The notes below the pieces were generated by a model. The model saw only the letters and a list, made by a program, of their open reading frames with translations. It was not told the origin of the DNA and did not search any database. The translations under genes and the position numbers were made by a program. Positions 1 to 7,622 of a stretch of DNA of 64,000 nucleotides are shown here, piece by piece. Location of the stretch: the NCBI GenBank assembly GCA_902775605.1, contig CACYNE010000007.1, positions 1 to 64,000 on the forward strand, written 5' to 3'. Position 1 is the first letter of the stretch, and the number at the start of each line of letters is the position of its first letter. Source of the DNA: an uncultured Prevotellaceae bacterium (GTDB taxonomy: Bacteria > Bacteroidota > Bacteroidia > Bacteroidales > Bacteroidaceae).

Positions 1-740
1 ATGTGCAGGCGGTAGTAATGGATGATGATCTCCAGGATGCGGTTGCGGTCGGCACGGCCCATGCGAAACAGGTGCATGGTGGCATAGTCCATGCGCATCA
101 GCAGACGGATGTGCCCTGCCTCCTGCGGCATCAGGAAATCGCGATGGGTTGGCATCAGACTGCAGAACTCGGCCGCACGCAGGTCAAAATACAAACTATC
201 CTCGCCTCTCCGATCAAGTCTATCCTCGCACCTCGTACCTCGCACCTCGTACCTCGAACTATCCTCGTACCCCCGAATTTCCAAATTCGGATAGAACCCC
301 AGAAACCTACTGAGGTGCATCAGGAACACCAGATGGAAATTGGCAAAGTCGCTCTCGCGCTGGTCCAGCCACTGAATGCTGGTGCAGACGTACTCGAACA
401 GCGGCTCGTTCTGCTGCTCGTCGCGCAGGGCGTGATACAGAAACTCGCAGATGAAGAGGGCAATGGCCAACTTCGACGGGTCGCTCAGCAGCGAGGGCAA
501 GGGCGCGGCAATCGATGCCTCGCTAATCTTCTGCAACTGAGACTGTTGCTGGATGTCGGCGTCTATATTTAATAAGGTGAGCGGTTGGAAATACTGCTTC
601 TTCAGCTTGCTGTGGGCACTGCGCGGCAGGGGCACCGCAAACGACAGGCGTCCGTGGGTGCGCGTGAATGTGTCGACAATCATTTTCGACTCACCATATT
701 TAAACGAATGAAGCACAATGGCCTCTGTCTTGACCTTCAT
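1..740 (-). CDS. recO: DNA repair protein RecO (partial, runs off the window start)
   Basis: RecO helps RecR load RecA onto SSB-coated single-stranded DNA in recombinational repair. Read leftwards from the ATG at 740, the protein starts MKVKTEAIVLHSFKYGESK, the OB-fold start of RecO, with KTEAIVLHS and the later LFRMGRADRNRILEIIIHYYRLH stretch split by an alpha-helical middle. About 246 codons are present and the C-terminus lies beyond base 1. At the point between the conserved FYPNLEIRG and SLYFDLRAAEF segments lies a low-complexity stretch (Y-E-D-S-S-R-Y-E-V-R-G-T-R-C-E-D) encoded by a 7-bp array at 224-269. The frame stays open through it, so the gene looks intact. It is divergent from the tRNA-Glu gene. 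The call is from recognised sequence character, not a search. Confidence 0.85.
   Translation of the reverse strand, partial: MKVKTEAIVLHSFKYGESKMIVDTFTRTHGRLSFAVPLPRSAHSKLKKQYFQPLTLLNIDADIQQQSQLQKISEASIAAPLPSLLSDPSKLAIALFICEFLYHALRDEQQNEPLFEYVCTSIQWLDQRESDFANFHLVFLMHLSRFLGFYPNLEIRGYEDSSRYEVRGTRCEDRLDRRGEDSLYFDLRAAEFCSLMPTHRDFLMPQEAGHIRLLMRMDYATMHLFRMGRADRNRILEIIIHYYRLH
224..269. repeat. 7-bp period array inside recO
   Basis: On the plus strand the heptamers CCTCGCA, CCTCGTA, CCTCGCA, CCTCGTA and CCTCGAA follow each other from 224 to 258, with a further CCTCGTA at 263-269 after a 4-bp slip. The array is translated in frame on the minus strand as part of RecO. Confidence 0.9.
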
Positions 741-793
741 GGCTGCGAAATTAGCAAAAAAATCACAAAAACATGCACTTTTCTTTAAGAAAA

Positions 794-825
794 TTTGGCA
801 GAACCAGAAAAATGTAGTACTTTTG
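794..825 (+). promoter_or_regulatory. Bacteroidota-type promoter for tRNA-Glu
   Basis: A TTTG -33 box at 794-797 and a TACTTTTG -7 box (TAnnTTTG consensus) at 818-825 are separated by 20 bp. They sit 20 bp ahead of the mature tRNA end, which suits a short precursor leader. Confidence 0.75.
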
Positions 826-845
826 CACCCGCTTTAAGCGTCGAT

Positions 846-917
846 GGTCCCTTCGTCTATCGGTTAGGACGAGAGATTTTCATTCTCTAAAGAGGAGTTC
901 GACTCTCCTAGGGACTA
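846..917 (+). tRNA. tRNA-Glu (anticodon TTC)
   Basis: A 72-nt cloverleaf can be drawn by hand. The acceptor stem pairs GGTCCCT with AGGGACT (one G-U pair). The anticodon stem AGAGA/TCTCT encloses the 7-nt loop TTTTCAT, which places TTC as anticodon. The T arm contains GTTCGACTC. CCA is not encoded in the gene. The usual Bacteroidota promoter lies just upstream. Confidence 0.93.
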
Positions 918-1085
918 CAAATTTCAAATCCGTCATCTGCGCAGTGGTGCGCTACCAGCAGGAGTTGGGAAGGGGTGGCGGAGGATTTTTTTAAGAGGCA
1001 ACTCTTATGAAAGTCCGCTCAGGGCATCCTTTAGGGAGCAAGACCCATAAGCTTTAAATTCAAACAACAAAATTTCAAATTAAAA

Positions 1086-1340
1086 ATGGCAAACCACAAA
1101 TCATCGGTGAAGAGAATTCGCCAGGACAAGAAAAAGGCACTGCACAACAAGTACTATGCCAAGACTATGCGTAACGCCGTTCGTAAGCTGCGCGCATTAA
1201 CAAACAAGGATGAGGCTACTGCACTCTATCCCAAAGTTCAGAAGATGCTGGACAAGTTGGCTAAGACCAACATTATTCACAAGAACAAGGCTGCTAACCT
1301 GAAGTCAAGCCTCGCTCAGCATGTGAATAAGCTGGCTTAA
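1086..1340 (+). CDS. rpsT: 30S ribosomal protein S20
   Basis: S20 binds 16S rRNA early in 30S assembly. The 84-aa product begins [16 protein letters not shown] and is rich in Lys, Arg and Ala with the helical pattern typical of S20 ([40 protein letters not shown]). Length matches the family (about 84-90 aa). The start follows an A-rich leader with no strong Shine-Dalgarno sequence, as is common in this phylum. It lies 168 bp behind tRNA-Glu and ends at a strong UUCG-loop terminator, so it is probably transcribed as a short unit. Confidence 0.95.
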   Translation: MANHKSSVKRIRQDKKKALHNKYYAKTMRNAVRKLRALTNKDEATALYPKVQKMLDKLAKTNIIHKNKAANLKSSLAQHVNKLA

Positions 1341-1360
1341 TAAGCCACAGAAAATACACT

Positions 1361-1390
1361 AAAGCCGCACAAGTTCGCTTGTGCGGCTTT
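1361..1390 (+). terminator. rho-independent terminator after rpsT
   Basis: AAAGCCGCACAAG, a TTCG tetraloop and CTTGTGCGGCTTT form a 13-bp stem followed by a T run, 20 bp past the rpsT stop codon. Confidence 0.92.
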
Positions 1391-1439
1391 TTTATTGTTT
1401 TTTGGCATGAAAAAATTCTTTTAAATCGCTTTTTTTTTG

Positions 1440-1447
1440 TACCTTTG
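1440..1447 (+). promoter_or_regulatory. -7 promoter box of gyrB
   Basis: TACCTTTG matches TAnnTTTG exactly and is 24 bp ahead of the chosen gyrB ATG. A well-spaced -33 TTTG is not evident; the region upstream is a T run. Confidence 0.6.
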
Positions 1448-1471
1448 CACCAATTTAGGACAATAACGAAA

Positions 1472-3448
1472 ATGGCAGAAGAACTGAACCAAACAGAACA
1501 AAATTATTCCGCGAGTAATATTCAGGTGCTCGAGGGATTGGAAGCCGTGCGCAAGCGCCCAGCTATGTACATCGGCGATATCAGTGAGAAAGGTTTGCAT
1601 CACTTGGTGAACGAGACTGTCGACAACTCTATCGACGAGGCTATGGCGGGCTATTGCACGCACATCGAAGTGACCATTAACGAAGATAATTCTATTACCG
1701 TTCAGGACAATGGACGTGGTATCCCTGTTGACGAACACGAGAAGATGCACAAGTCGGCCCTTGAGGTCGTTATGACTGTACTCCACGCTGGTGGTAAGTT
1801 TGACAAGGGTTCCTACAAGGTCTCTGGTGGTCTGCATGGTGTGGGTGTCAGCTGTGTGAACGCCCTGTCAACCCACATGATGTCACAGGTGTTCCGTAAC
1901 GGCCACATCTATCAGCAGGAGTACGAGAAGGGTAAGCCCCTCTACGACGTGAAGATTGTGGGCGACACCGACAAAACCGGAACCCGTCAGCAGTTCTGGC
2001 CCGACGGCACTATCTTCACCACCACCCTCTACAAGTACGACATCATCGCTAAGCGTATGCGCGAGCTGGCCTATCTGAATGCTGGCATCACCATCACGCT
2101 GACCGACCTTCGTCCTGATGAGGAAGGCAATCTGCGTGAGCCCGAGATCTTCCATGCTAAGGAAGGTCTGAAGGAGTTCGTGCGTTACGTGGACCGTCAC
2201 CGCACTCACCTCTTCGACGACGTCATCTATCTGAAGACCGAGAAGCAGGGTGTGCCCATCGAGGTGGCTGTGATGTATAACACCGACTACAGCGAGAATA
2301 TCCACTCTTACGTTAACAATATCAACACCATCGAGGGTGGTACCCACCTGACGGGTTTCCGTATGGCCCTGACCCGTACCTTGAAGGCATACGCCGATGC
2401 TGATCCTCAGATTTCTAAGCAGATTGAGAAGGCAAAGATTGAGATTGCCGGTGAGGACTTCCGCGAGGGTTTGACCGCCGTTATCTCTATCAAGGTGGCT
2501 GAGCCTCAGTTCGAAGGACAGACCAAGACCAAGCTGGGTAACAGCGAGGTGGCCGGCGCCGTACAGCAGGCTGTGGGCGAGGCCCTGAGCAATTATCTTG
2601 AGGAGCATCCCAAGGAGGCTAAGCTTATCTGCGACAAGGTGGTGCTGGCTGCAACCGCTCGTATTGCTGCCCGCAAGGCGCGTGAGAGTGTACAGCGTAA
2701 GAACCCCATGAGTGGTGGTGGTCTGCCTGGTAAGTTGGCCGACTGCTCAAACAAGGATCCCAAGACCTGTGAGATCTTCCTCGTCGAGGGTGACTCTGCA
2801 GGTGGTTCTGCCAAGCAGGGACGTGACCGTCATTTCCAGGCCATCCTGCCCTTGCGTGGTAAGATTCTGAATGTGGAGAAGGTACAGTGGCACCGTGTGT
2901 TCGAGGCTGAGTCTGTGATGAACATCATCCAGAGTATCGGTGTTCGTTTCGGTGTTGAGGGCGAAGGCGACCGCGAGGCCAATATCGACAAGCTGCGTTA
3001 CGACAAGATTATCATCATGACCGACGCCGACGTCGATGGTTCTCACATCGACACGCTCATCATGACACTCTTCTATCGCTTCATGCCTCAGGTCATCCAG
3101 GGTGGACACCTCTATATCGCCACTCCGCCGCTCTATAAGTGCACCTATAAGAAGTTCTCTGAGTACTGTTACACCGAGCAGCAGCGTCAGGCCTTCATCG
3201 ACAAGTATGTGGCTGGCGACGAGAACTCATCTGCTCTGCACACACAGCGCTACAAAGGTTTGGGTGAGATGAACCCCGAGCAGTTGTGGGAGACCACTAT
3301 GAATCCCGAGAACCGCTTGTTGAAGCAGGTGACCATCGAGAATGCTGCTGAGGCTGATGAGATCTTCTCTATGCTGATGGGTGATGACGTGGAGCCACGT
3401 CGTGAGTTCATCGAGAAGAACGCTACTTATGCTAACATTGACGCATAA
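1472..3448 (+). CDS. gyrB: DNA gyrase subunit B
   Basis: ATPase subunit of the type IIA topoisomerase that introduces negative supercoils into the chromosome. The 658-aa protein has the GHKL ATPase domain (VDNSIDEAMAG, DNGRGIPVDEHEK, SGGLHGVGVSCVNALS) in the first 220 residues, a transducer domain with the QTKTKLGNSEV loop, and a C-terminal TOPRIM domain with VEGDSAGGSAKQGRDR and the metal-binding DADVDGSHI. The frame is open 31 codons further upstream, but the ATG at 1472 is chosen because it follows the -7 box and gives the usual MAEE...NYSASNIQVLEGLEAVRKRP start. ParE is the alternative; the length and TOPRIM sequence favour GyrB. It stands alone, bounded by terminators on both sides. Confidence 0.93.
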   Translation: MAEELNQTEQNYSASNIQVLEGLEAVRKRPAMYIGDISEKGLHHLVNETVDNSIDEAMAGYCTHIEVTINEDNSITVQDNGRGIPVDEHEKMHKSALEVVMTVLHAGGKFDKGSYKVSGGLHGVGVSCVNALSTHMMSQVFRNGHIYQQEYEKGKPLYDVKIVGDTDKTGTRQQFWPDGTIFTTTLYKYDIIAKRMRELAYLNAGITITLTDLRPDEEGNLREPEIFHAKEGLKEFVRYVDRHRTHLFDDVIYLKTEKQGVPIEVAVMYNTDYSENIHSYVNNINTIEGGTHLTGFRMALTRTLKAYADADPQISKQIEKAKIEIAGEDFREGLTAVISIKVAEPQFEGQTKTKLGNSEVAGAVQQAVGEALSNYLEEHPKEAKLICDKVVLAATARIAARKARESVQRKNPMSGGGLPGKLADCSNKDPKTCEIFLVEGDSAGGSAKQGRDRHFQAILPLRGKILNVEKVQWHRVFEAESVMNIIQSIGVRFGVEGEGDREANIDKLRYDKIIIMTDADVDGSHIDTLIMTLFYRFMPQVIQGGHLYIATPPLYKCTYKKFSEYCYTEQQRQAFIDKYVAGDENSSALHTQRYKGLGEMNPEQLWETTMNPENRLLKQVTIENAAEADEIFSMLMGDDVEPRREFIEKNATYANIDA

Positions 3449-3461
3449 TACATATCATATA

Positions 3462-3501
3462 AATGAAAAAAGGCTGACCACTGGGTCAGCCTTTTTTCAT
3501 T
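3462..3501. terminator. bidirectional terminator between gyrB and buk
   Basis: AATGAAAAAAGGCTGA and TCAGCCTTTTTTCATT form a 16-bp stem around CCACTGGG. A and T runs at both ends let it serve both the rightward gyrB transcript and the leftward ptb-buk transcript. Confidence 0.9.
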
Positions 3502-4567
3502 CGTATATCTTCACGTCACGTTTCCCTCGAAGCACCGCAAGGGCATTCAGTGCCAAGGCCTCCATCTCGTCCTCACCAGGGAAGCAATAGGTGGGAGCCA
3601 GGAACTCGATACGCTGGCGCAAGCGACTGATAACGTATTCCGAGCGGGCCAGTCCACCCGTGAGCAGGATGGCATCCACCTTACCGCAGAATACGGCACC
3701 TAAGCCCACGATATTCTTTGCCACATGATAGATCATGGCGTTCAGAATCATCTCGGCATGCTCGTCGCCACTGGCGATACGCTGTTCTATCTCCTTCACA
3801 TTACTCGTACCCAGGTGGGCATTCAGGCCAGCCTTTCCGGCTAGTCGCTTCAGTAGTTGCTTCTCCGAGTACTTACCACTGAAACTCAGTCGGATAAGGT
3901 CGGCAGCAGGCAGACTGCCGGCGCGTTCTGGCGAGAAAGGTCCCTCGCCGTCCAGCGCGTTGTTCGCATCTACGGCCCTTCCGTGCTGATGAGCTGCCAC
4001 CGAGATGCCGCCACCCAGGTGACAGATAATCAGGTCCAGGTCCTCGTAGCGCTTGCCAATCTCATTGGCAAAGCGTCGGGCGATGGCCCTTTGGTTCAAG
4101 GCGTGCCAGATACAGATGCGGTTCATCAGGGGTGAGCCGCTGATGCGGGCGTAGTCGTTCAACTCGTCCACCACACCAGGGTCGGCGATAAACGATCTGC
4201 AGCCGGGAATGGTCTGCGCTATCTCGTGCGCAATCAAGCAACCTAAGTTACACGCGTGGTTGTGCATCGCAATACCGTTCATCGTGTCGTCCAGCATCTG
4301 CTGGTTAATCTCATACACACCACCGGCGATAGGCTTCACCAGTCCGCCACGGCCAATCACCGCATCAAAGCGCATGGGCTCGTTCATGCGGTTCAGCTCG
4401 TCCAGCACCAACTGTTTGCGATACTCCAATTGATTCAATACGTCATCGCCAAACTTCGCCAACTCCTCGTTGGTGTGGCTGATGCCGCGCAATATCCTCG
4501 GTTTCTCGTCCTCGAAGACAGCCATCTTCGTGGACGTAGAACCCGGGTTGATAACAAGTATAAACAT
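3497..4567 (-). CDS. buk: butyrate kinase
   Basis: Converts butyryl phosphate and ADP to butyrate and ATP, or handles a related acyl phosphate, in the cytoplasm. The 356-aa protein belongs to the acetate/butyrate kinase fold: it opens MFILVINPGSTSTKMAVF (phosphate-binding beta strand), and carries IICHLGGGISVAAH, the LDGEGPFSPERAG loop and ILLTGGLARS. Length fits butyrate kinase (about 355 aa) rather than acetate kinase (about 400). It lies downstream of ptb on the same strand with an 88-bp gap filled mostly by an 8-bp array. Branched-chain acyl phosphates are a possible alternative substrate. Confidence 0.92.
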   Translation of the reverse strand: MFILVINPGSTSTKMAVFEDEKPRILRGISHTNEELAKFGDDVLNQLEYRKQLVLDELNRMNEPMRFDAVIGRGGLVKPIAGGVYEINQQMLDDTMNGIAMHNHACNLGCLIAHEIAQTIPGCRSFIADPGVVDELNDYARISGSPLMNRICIWHALNQRAIARRFANEIGKRYEDLDLIICHLGGGISVAAHQHGRAVDANNALDGEGPFSPERAGSLPAADLIRLSFSGKYSEKQLLKRLAGKAGLNAHLGTSNVKEIEQRIASGDEHAEMILNAMIYHVAKNIVGLGAVFCGKVDAILLTGGLARSEYVISRLRQRIEFLAPTYCFPGEDEMEALALNALAVLRGKRDVKIYE

Positions 4568-4583
4568 AGACGTTAATCAAATT

Positions 4584-4647
4584 TCGTGATACTGTATATT
4601 CGTTATATCGTAATTTCGGAAATTCGTCATTACGTCATAACGAAAGA
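4584..4647. repeat. 8-bp period array between ptb and buk
   Basis: Eight consecutive 8-bp units fill most of the gap: TCGTGATA, CTGTATAT, TCGTTATA, TCGTAATT, TCGGAAAT, TCGTCATT, ACGTCATA, ACGAAAGA. Seven keep CG at the second and third positions. The units are degenerate but the period does not slip. Confidence 0.85.
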
Positions 4648-4655
4648 AAACCCAA

Positions 4656-5498
4656 CTAAACGCAAGCCAGCGCCAGCGAATAGAATTTGTTGTCGGCCGA
4701 GTCGGCACGCGAGGTCAGCACCACAGGCACCTGCGGACCCTTTAGGATGGCAGCCGTCTGCGCTTCGCAGAACAGCGTGATGGTCTTGTAGAAGACGTTA
4801 CCAGCCTGGATATCCGAGAAGATGAGACCGTCAGAGCGACCCTCCAAAGGCGAGTTGATGCCCTTCTTGTGTAAGGCAGCCGGCGAGAGCGATGTTTTCA
4901 GATCCAGCGGGCCATCCACAATACAGGGACCAAAAGCGCCCGTCTTCGTCTTCTCCACCAACTCCTGGTACTCCACGGTGCAGGGGAAATGCTTGGGGTT
5001 GACCTTCTCCGAGCAACTGATCAGAGCAATGCGTGGCTCCTCGACGCCCATCTTACGGCACAGGGTCAGCAGATACTGCAGCTGCTGTTCGCGCTGCTCC
5101 TTGGTGGGGTAGGGAATCACGGCCACGTCGGTCATAAACAGCAACTTGTCGTACATCGGCAACTTGGCACAGGTCAGGTGGGTCAGCACCTGTCCCTTGG
5201 GCAGGATGCCAGTTTCTTTATTCAGGATGGCCTTCAGCAGGTTGTCTGTGTTCAGCAGGCCTTTCATGATAACGTCGGCCTTGCCCTCGCGAACCAGTGC
5301 CACCGCCTTGGCTGCAGCCACGTCCACATCCTCGTCATCCACGAAGATAGGGTCGGCAAAACCAGCCTCCTTGGCTCGCATCACAGCACCTTTCGTGCTC
5401 TCATCTTGTCCACAAACTACGGCCACTCTGCGTCTGTCTCCGCAACTCTTCAAGTGGTCCACTAACTCATCAAAACATTGTATTGCTTTCATAATCAT
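4656..5498 (-). CDS. ptb: phosphate butyryltransferase
   Basis: Exchanges CoA of butyryl-CoA (or a related acyl-CoA) for phosphate, feeding the kinase encoded next to it. The 280-aa product is a phosphate acetyl/butyryl transferase (PTA_PTB fold): it has DVIMKGLLNTDNLLKAILNKE, LTHLTCAKLPMYDKLLFMTDVAVIPYP and VDGPLDLKTSLS segments, all hallmarks of Ptb. The start may be the ATG at 5498 or the one two codons in at 5492. Together with buk it gives an ATP-yielding acyl-CoA to acid route; no butyryl-CoA synthesis genes are in the window. Confidence 0.9.
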   Translation of the reverse strand: MIMKAIQCFDELVDHLKSCGDRRRVAVVCGQDESTKGAVMRAKEAGFADPIFVDDEDVDVAAAKAVALVREGKADVIMKGLLNTDNLLKAILNKETGILPKGQVLTHLTCAKLPMYDKLLFMTDVAVIPYPTKEQREQQLQYLLTLCRKMGVEEPRIALISCSEKVNPKHFPCTVEYQELVEKTKTGAFGPCIVDGPLDLKTSLSPAALHKKGINSPLEGRSDGLIFSDIQAGNVFYKTITLFCEAQTAAILKGPQVPVVLTSRADSADNKFYSLALACV

Positions 5499-5626
5499 CT
5501 TGTTTGATGGGACAAAATTACAAAAAAAGTATTATCTTTCCTATAAAAATAGGATATAATCATTAAAAAAATGTTCAATGAAACATCTTTGTTTACATAG
5601 AACGATTATTATTCGCAAAATTTGTG

Positions 5627-5634
5627 TATTTTTG
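5627..5634 (+). promoter_or_regulatory. -7 promoter box of the AraC-type regulator
   Basis: TATTTTTG matches TAnnTTTG, 17 bp ahead of the first start codon of the regulator gene. No TTTG lies at the right distance upstream. Confidence 0.55.
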
Positions 5635-5651
5635 CAAACAAATAGCGAACA

Positions 5652-7505
5652 ATGGTTGAGATGAGGTATGTTTCCTTTTTCTTTTTTTGCACATTATGCA
5701 TCACTATGATGGTGGCTCAACCTGCCCGCTCTAATCAGCCTTTGAAGAGACTCGAAGGAATGACAATAGAATGTAGTCTACTTGATTCGGAAGGCTTTTG
5801 GTGGTATGGTGGCAAGGGAAGTGGGCTATGCCGATATGATGGGTATGAGATAGAGTCGTTTCGCAGCAATCGTCAGCATCCCAATTTGCTGCGGAGTAAT
5901 GATTTGCTGTGCATGGTGGAGCATAAGGGAAACGCAGAAATATGGTTTGGCACTAAGGAGGGGGCATATATCCTTAGTAAGAAAGACTATTCCATTCGTC
6001 CAGTATTTTTAAAGAGCGAACAGGAGGCTAACGAGTTGGCCAACAAACGCATCAGTTGTATGATGGAGGCAGCTGATGGTAGTGTGTGGATGACCTATAG
6101 AAATCAACTATTACATTTTTCTGCGAAGGCAGAACTGATAGAAAGGTTTGCAACCACATGGGAAGGTAAGAACCGAAGTGTGTTGTCATTTTGTTTCGAT
6201 GCTGATAGCGCGTTGTGGACCAGACTATGGAACGGTGGTGCCATTCGATGGAAGAAGTCTGACGGTAGATGGCAGATGGAGAATAGGCTGCAAAATGACT
6301 ATCCGACCGAATTACCAGCATTATTGACTGCCGAACAGCAGAAGCTATTTCTCGACTCTGTGATGCGCAAACAAGCCATTGGTAGCGATACGACTATACT
6401 CTCGTGGGTTGCGCAGTCGGATGGTAGTGTCTATATAGGCACCTATCATGCGCTTTATTTTTATGACGGAAAGCAGGTAAAACTATTGCATGGAAGTCTG
6501 GACAAAGTGCGCAGTATGGCCTATTCAAAGAAATCGCAGTCGCTTTATTTGCTAAGTAAGGCTTGTGGCATCTGTCAATGGAAAGACAAAAAGTTGAAGG
6601 TGCTCCTTGATAGTACTGATTTTCGACAGCTCCAATTACAGGGTGATACGGCTTTGCTGCTGATGAAAGGTGTGACGGGCGTAAAAATGCTGAACTTGAG
6701 AACCATGCAGTTGACCCCCGATACGACAACGGCTAATGTCCACGCAGTCGTCACCGCCTATACCCTTGACGGTGAGAAATTCATAATGCCCTATGGCGAG
6801 CATATACTCACCCTGCCTAAGGGTATAGAACAAGTGGAGCTCTCTCTTTCTACCTTTGATTTTGACCATGTCTCACAGGTACAGTTTGCCTACCGGTTGA
6901 ACGATGACAGTGAGTGGATAGAGCTGCCTGAGGGTGAGCACGTGATAAAGTTTGCCCATCTGCCAAGTGGTGAAAGCCAGCTACAGGTGCGGGCCACCGA
7001 TGCCTACGGACGTTGGAGCGCTCCAATAACAGCTTTAACCCTTGTGCGTCCTGTTGCTTGGTATGAAAAAATATGGTTATGGGTACTTTTAGTGGTTACA
7101 GGTCTTATAGGTCTTATTTGTTTTATTAGATTCATAAGACCAAAAGAGCCAAAAAAAGAGGGCTTATCGCCGCAGCTCCTTTCTGTTGCTGATCAGGAAT
7201 TTCTCGACAAAGCCGTTGCTGCTGTCTCAACACATATGATCGACTCAGATTATTCCGTTGATGCCCTGGCCTCTGACCTCTGTATGAGCCGTGCCAACCT
7301 GCACCGTAAGATGCGCGCCATCACCGGACAAACACCTACCGACTTCATCCGCAATCAGCGCTTGGAACGTGCTGCTCATTTTCTGCGCACCACCTCGCAT
7401 ACCGTGAATGAGATAGCCAATCTCGTAGGCTTTTCCTATGCCAGTTATTTCACCAAATGTTTCAAGGAGAAATTTGGCGTACTGCCGAAAGACTTCGTGA
7501 AATAG
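5652..7505 (+). CDS. membrane-spanning AraC-type regulator with periplasmic propeller-like and Y_Y_Y domains
   Basis: A one-polypeptide sensor-regulator of 617 aa. An N-terminal signal/anchor (MRYVSFFFFCTLCITMMVAQ) precedes several propeller-type blades with DGSVWM, WFGTKEGAYIL, WTRLWNGGAIRW and DGSVYIGTYHALYFYDG signatures, then a Y_Y_Y-like domain (about 370-463: QFAYRLNDDSEWIELPEGEH), one transmembrane helix at about 474-495, and a C-terminal AraC helix-turn-helix pair at about 515-617 (SVDALASDLCMSRANLHRKM; VNEIANLVGFSYASYFTKCF). It resembles hybrid two-component regulators but lacks histidine kinase and receiver domains and is about half their length. It sits directly upstream of the carbohydrate block and is the obvious local regulator; the ligand is unknown. 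The start is MVEM or, three codons later, MRYV. Confidence 0.85.
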   Translation: MVEMRYVSFFFFCTLCITMMVAQPARSNQPLKRLEGMTIECSLLDSEGFWWYGGKGSGLCRYDGYEIESFRSNRQHPNLLRSNDLLCMVEHKGNAEIWFGTKEGAYILSKKDYSIRPVFLKSEQEANELANKRISCMMEAADGSVWMTYRNQLLHFSAKAELIERFATTWEGKNRSVLSFCFDADSALWTRLWNGGAIRWKKSDGRWQMENRLQNDYPTELPALLTAEQQKLFLDSVMRKQAIGSDTTILSWVAQSDGSVYIGTYHALYFYDGKQVKLLHGSLDKVRSMAYSKKSQSLYLLSKACGICQWKDKKLKVLLDSTDFRQLQLQGDTALLLMKGVTGVKMLNLRTMQLTPDTTTANVHAVVTAYTLDGEKFIMPYGEHILTLPKGIEQVELSLSTFDFDHVSQVQFAYRLNDDSEWIELPEGEHVIKFAHLPSGESQLQVRATDAYGRWSAPITALTLVRPVAWYEKIWLWVLLVVTGLIGLICFIRFIRPKEPKKEGLSPQLLSVADQEFLDKAVAAVSTHMIDSDYSVDALASDLCMSRANLHRKMRAITGQTPTDFIRNQRLERAAHFLRTTSHTVNEIANLVGFSYASYFTKCFKEKFGVLPKDFVK

Positions 7506-7622
7506 GCATTTTGCTACGATTCTCTTATTATCTGCGACGACGTTTTTAGGGATTTTCTTGGAAAGTTGCGAACTTTGCACCCAGATAACTGATTACGAAA
7601 CTACTTAAAAAATAATCTCAGA

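Noticed and set aside
918-1085. Second tRNA or structured RNA between tRNA-Glu and rpsT
   Set aside because: The segment has some GC-rich stretches but no cloverleaf could be drawn and no T-loop GTTCGA-like sequence follows an anticodon stem.
5652-7505. Classical hybrid two-component system
   Set aside because: No H-box, ATPase or receiver Asp is present between the membrane helix and the AraC domain.
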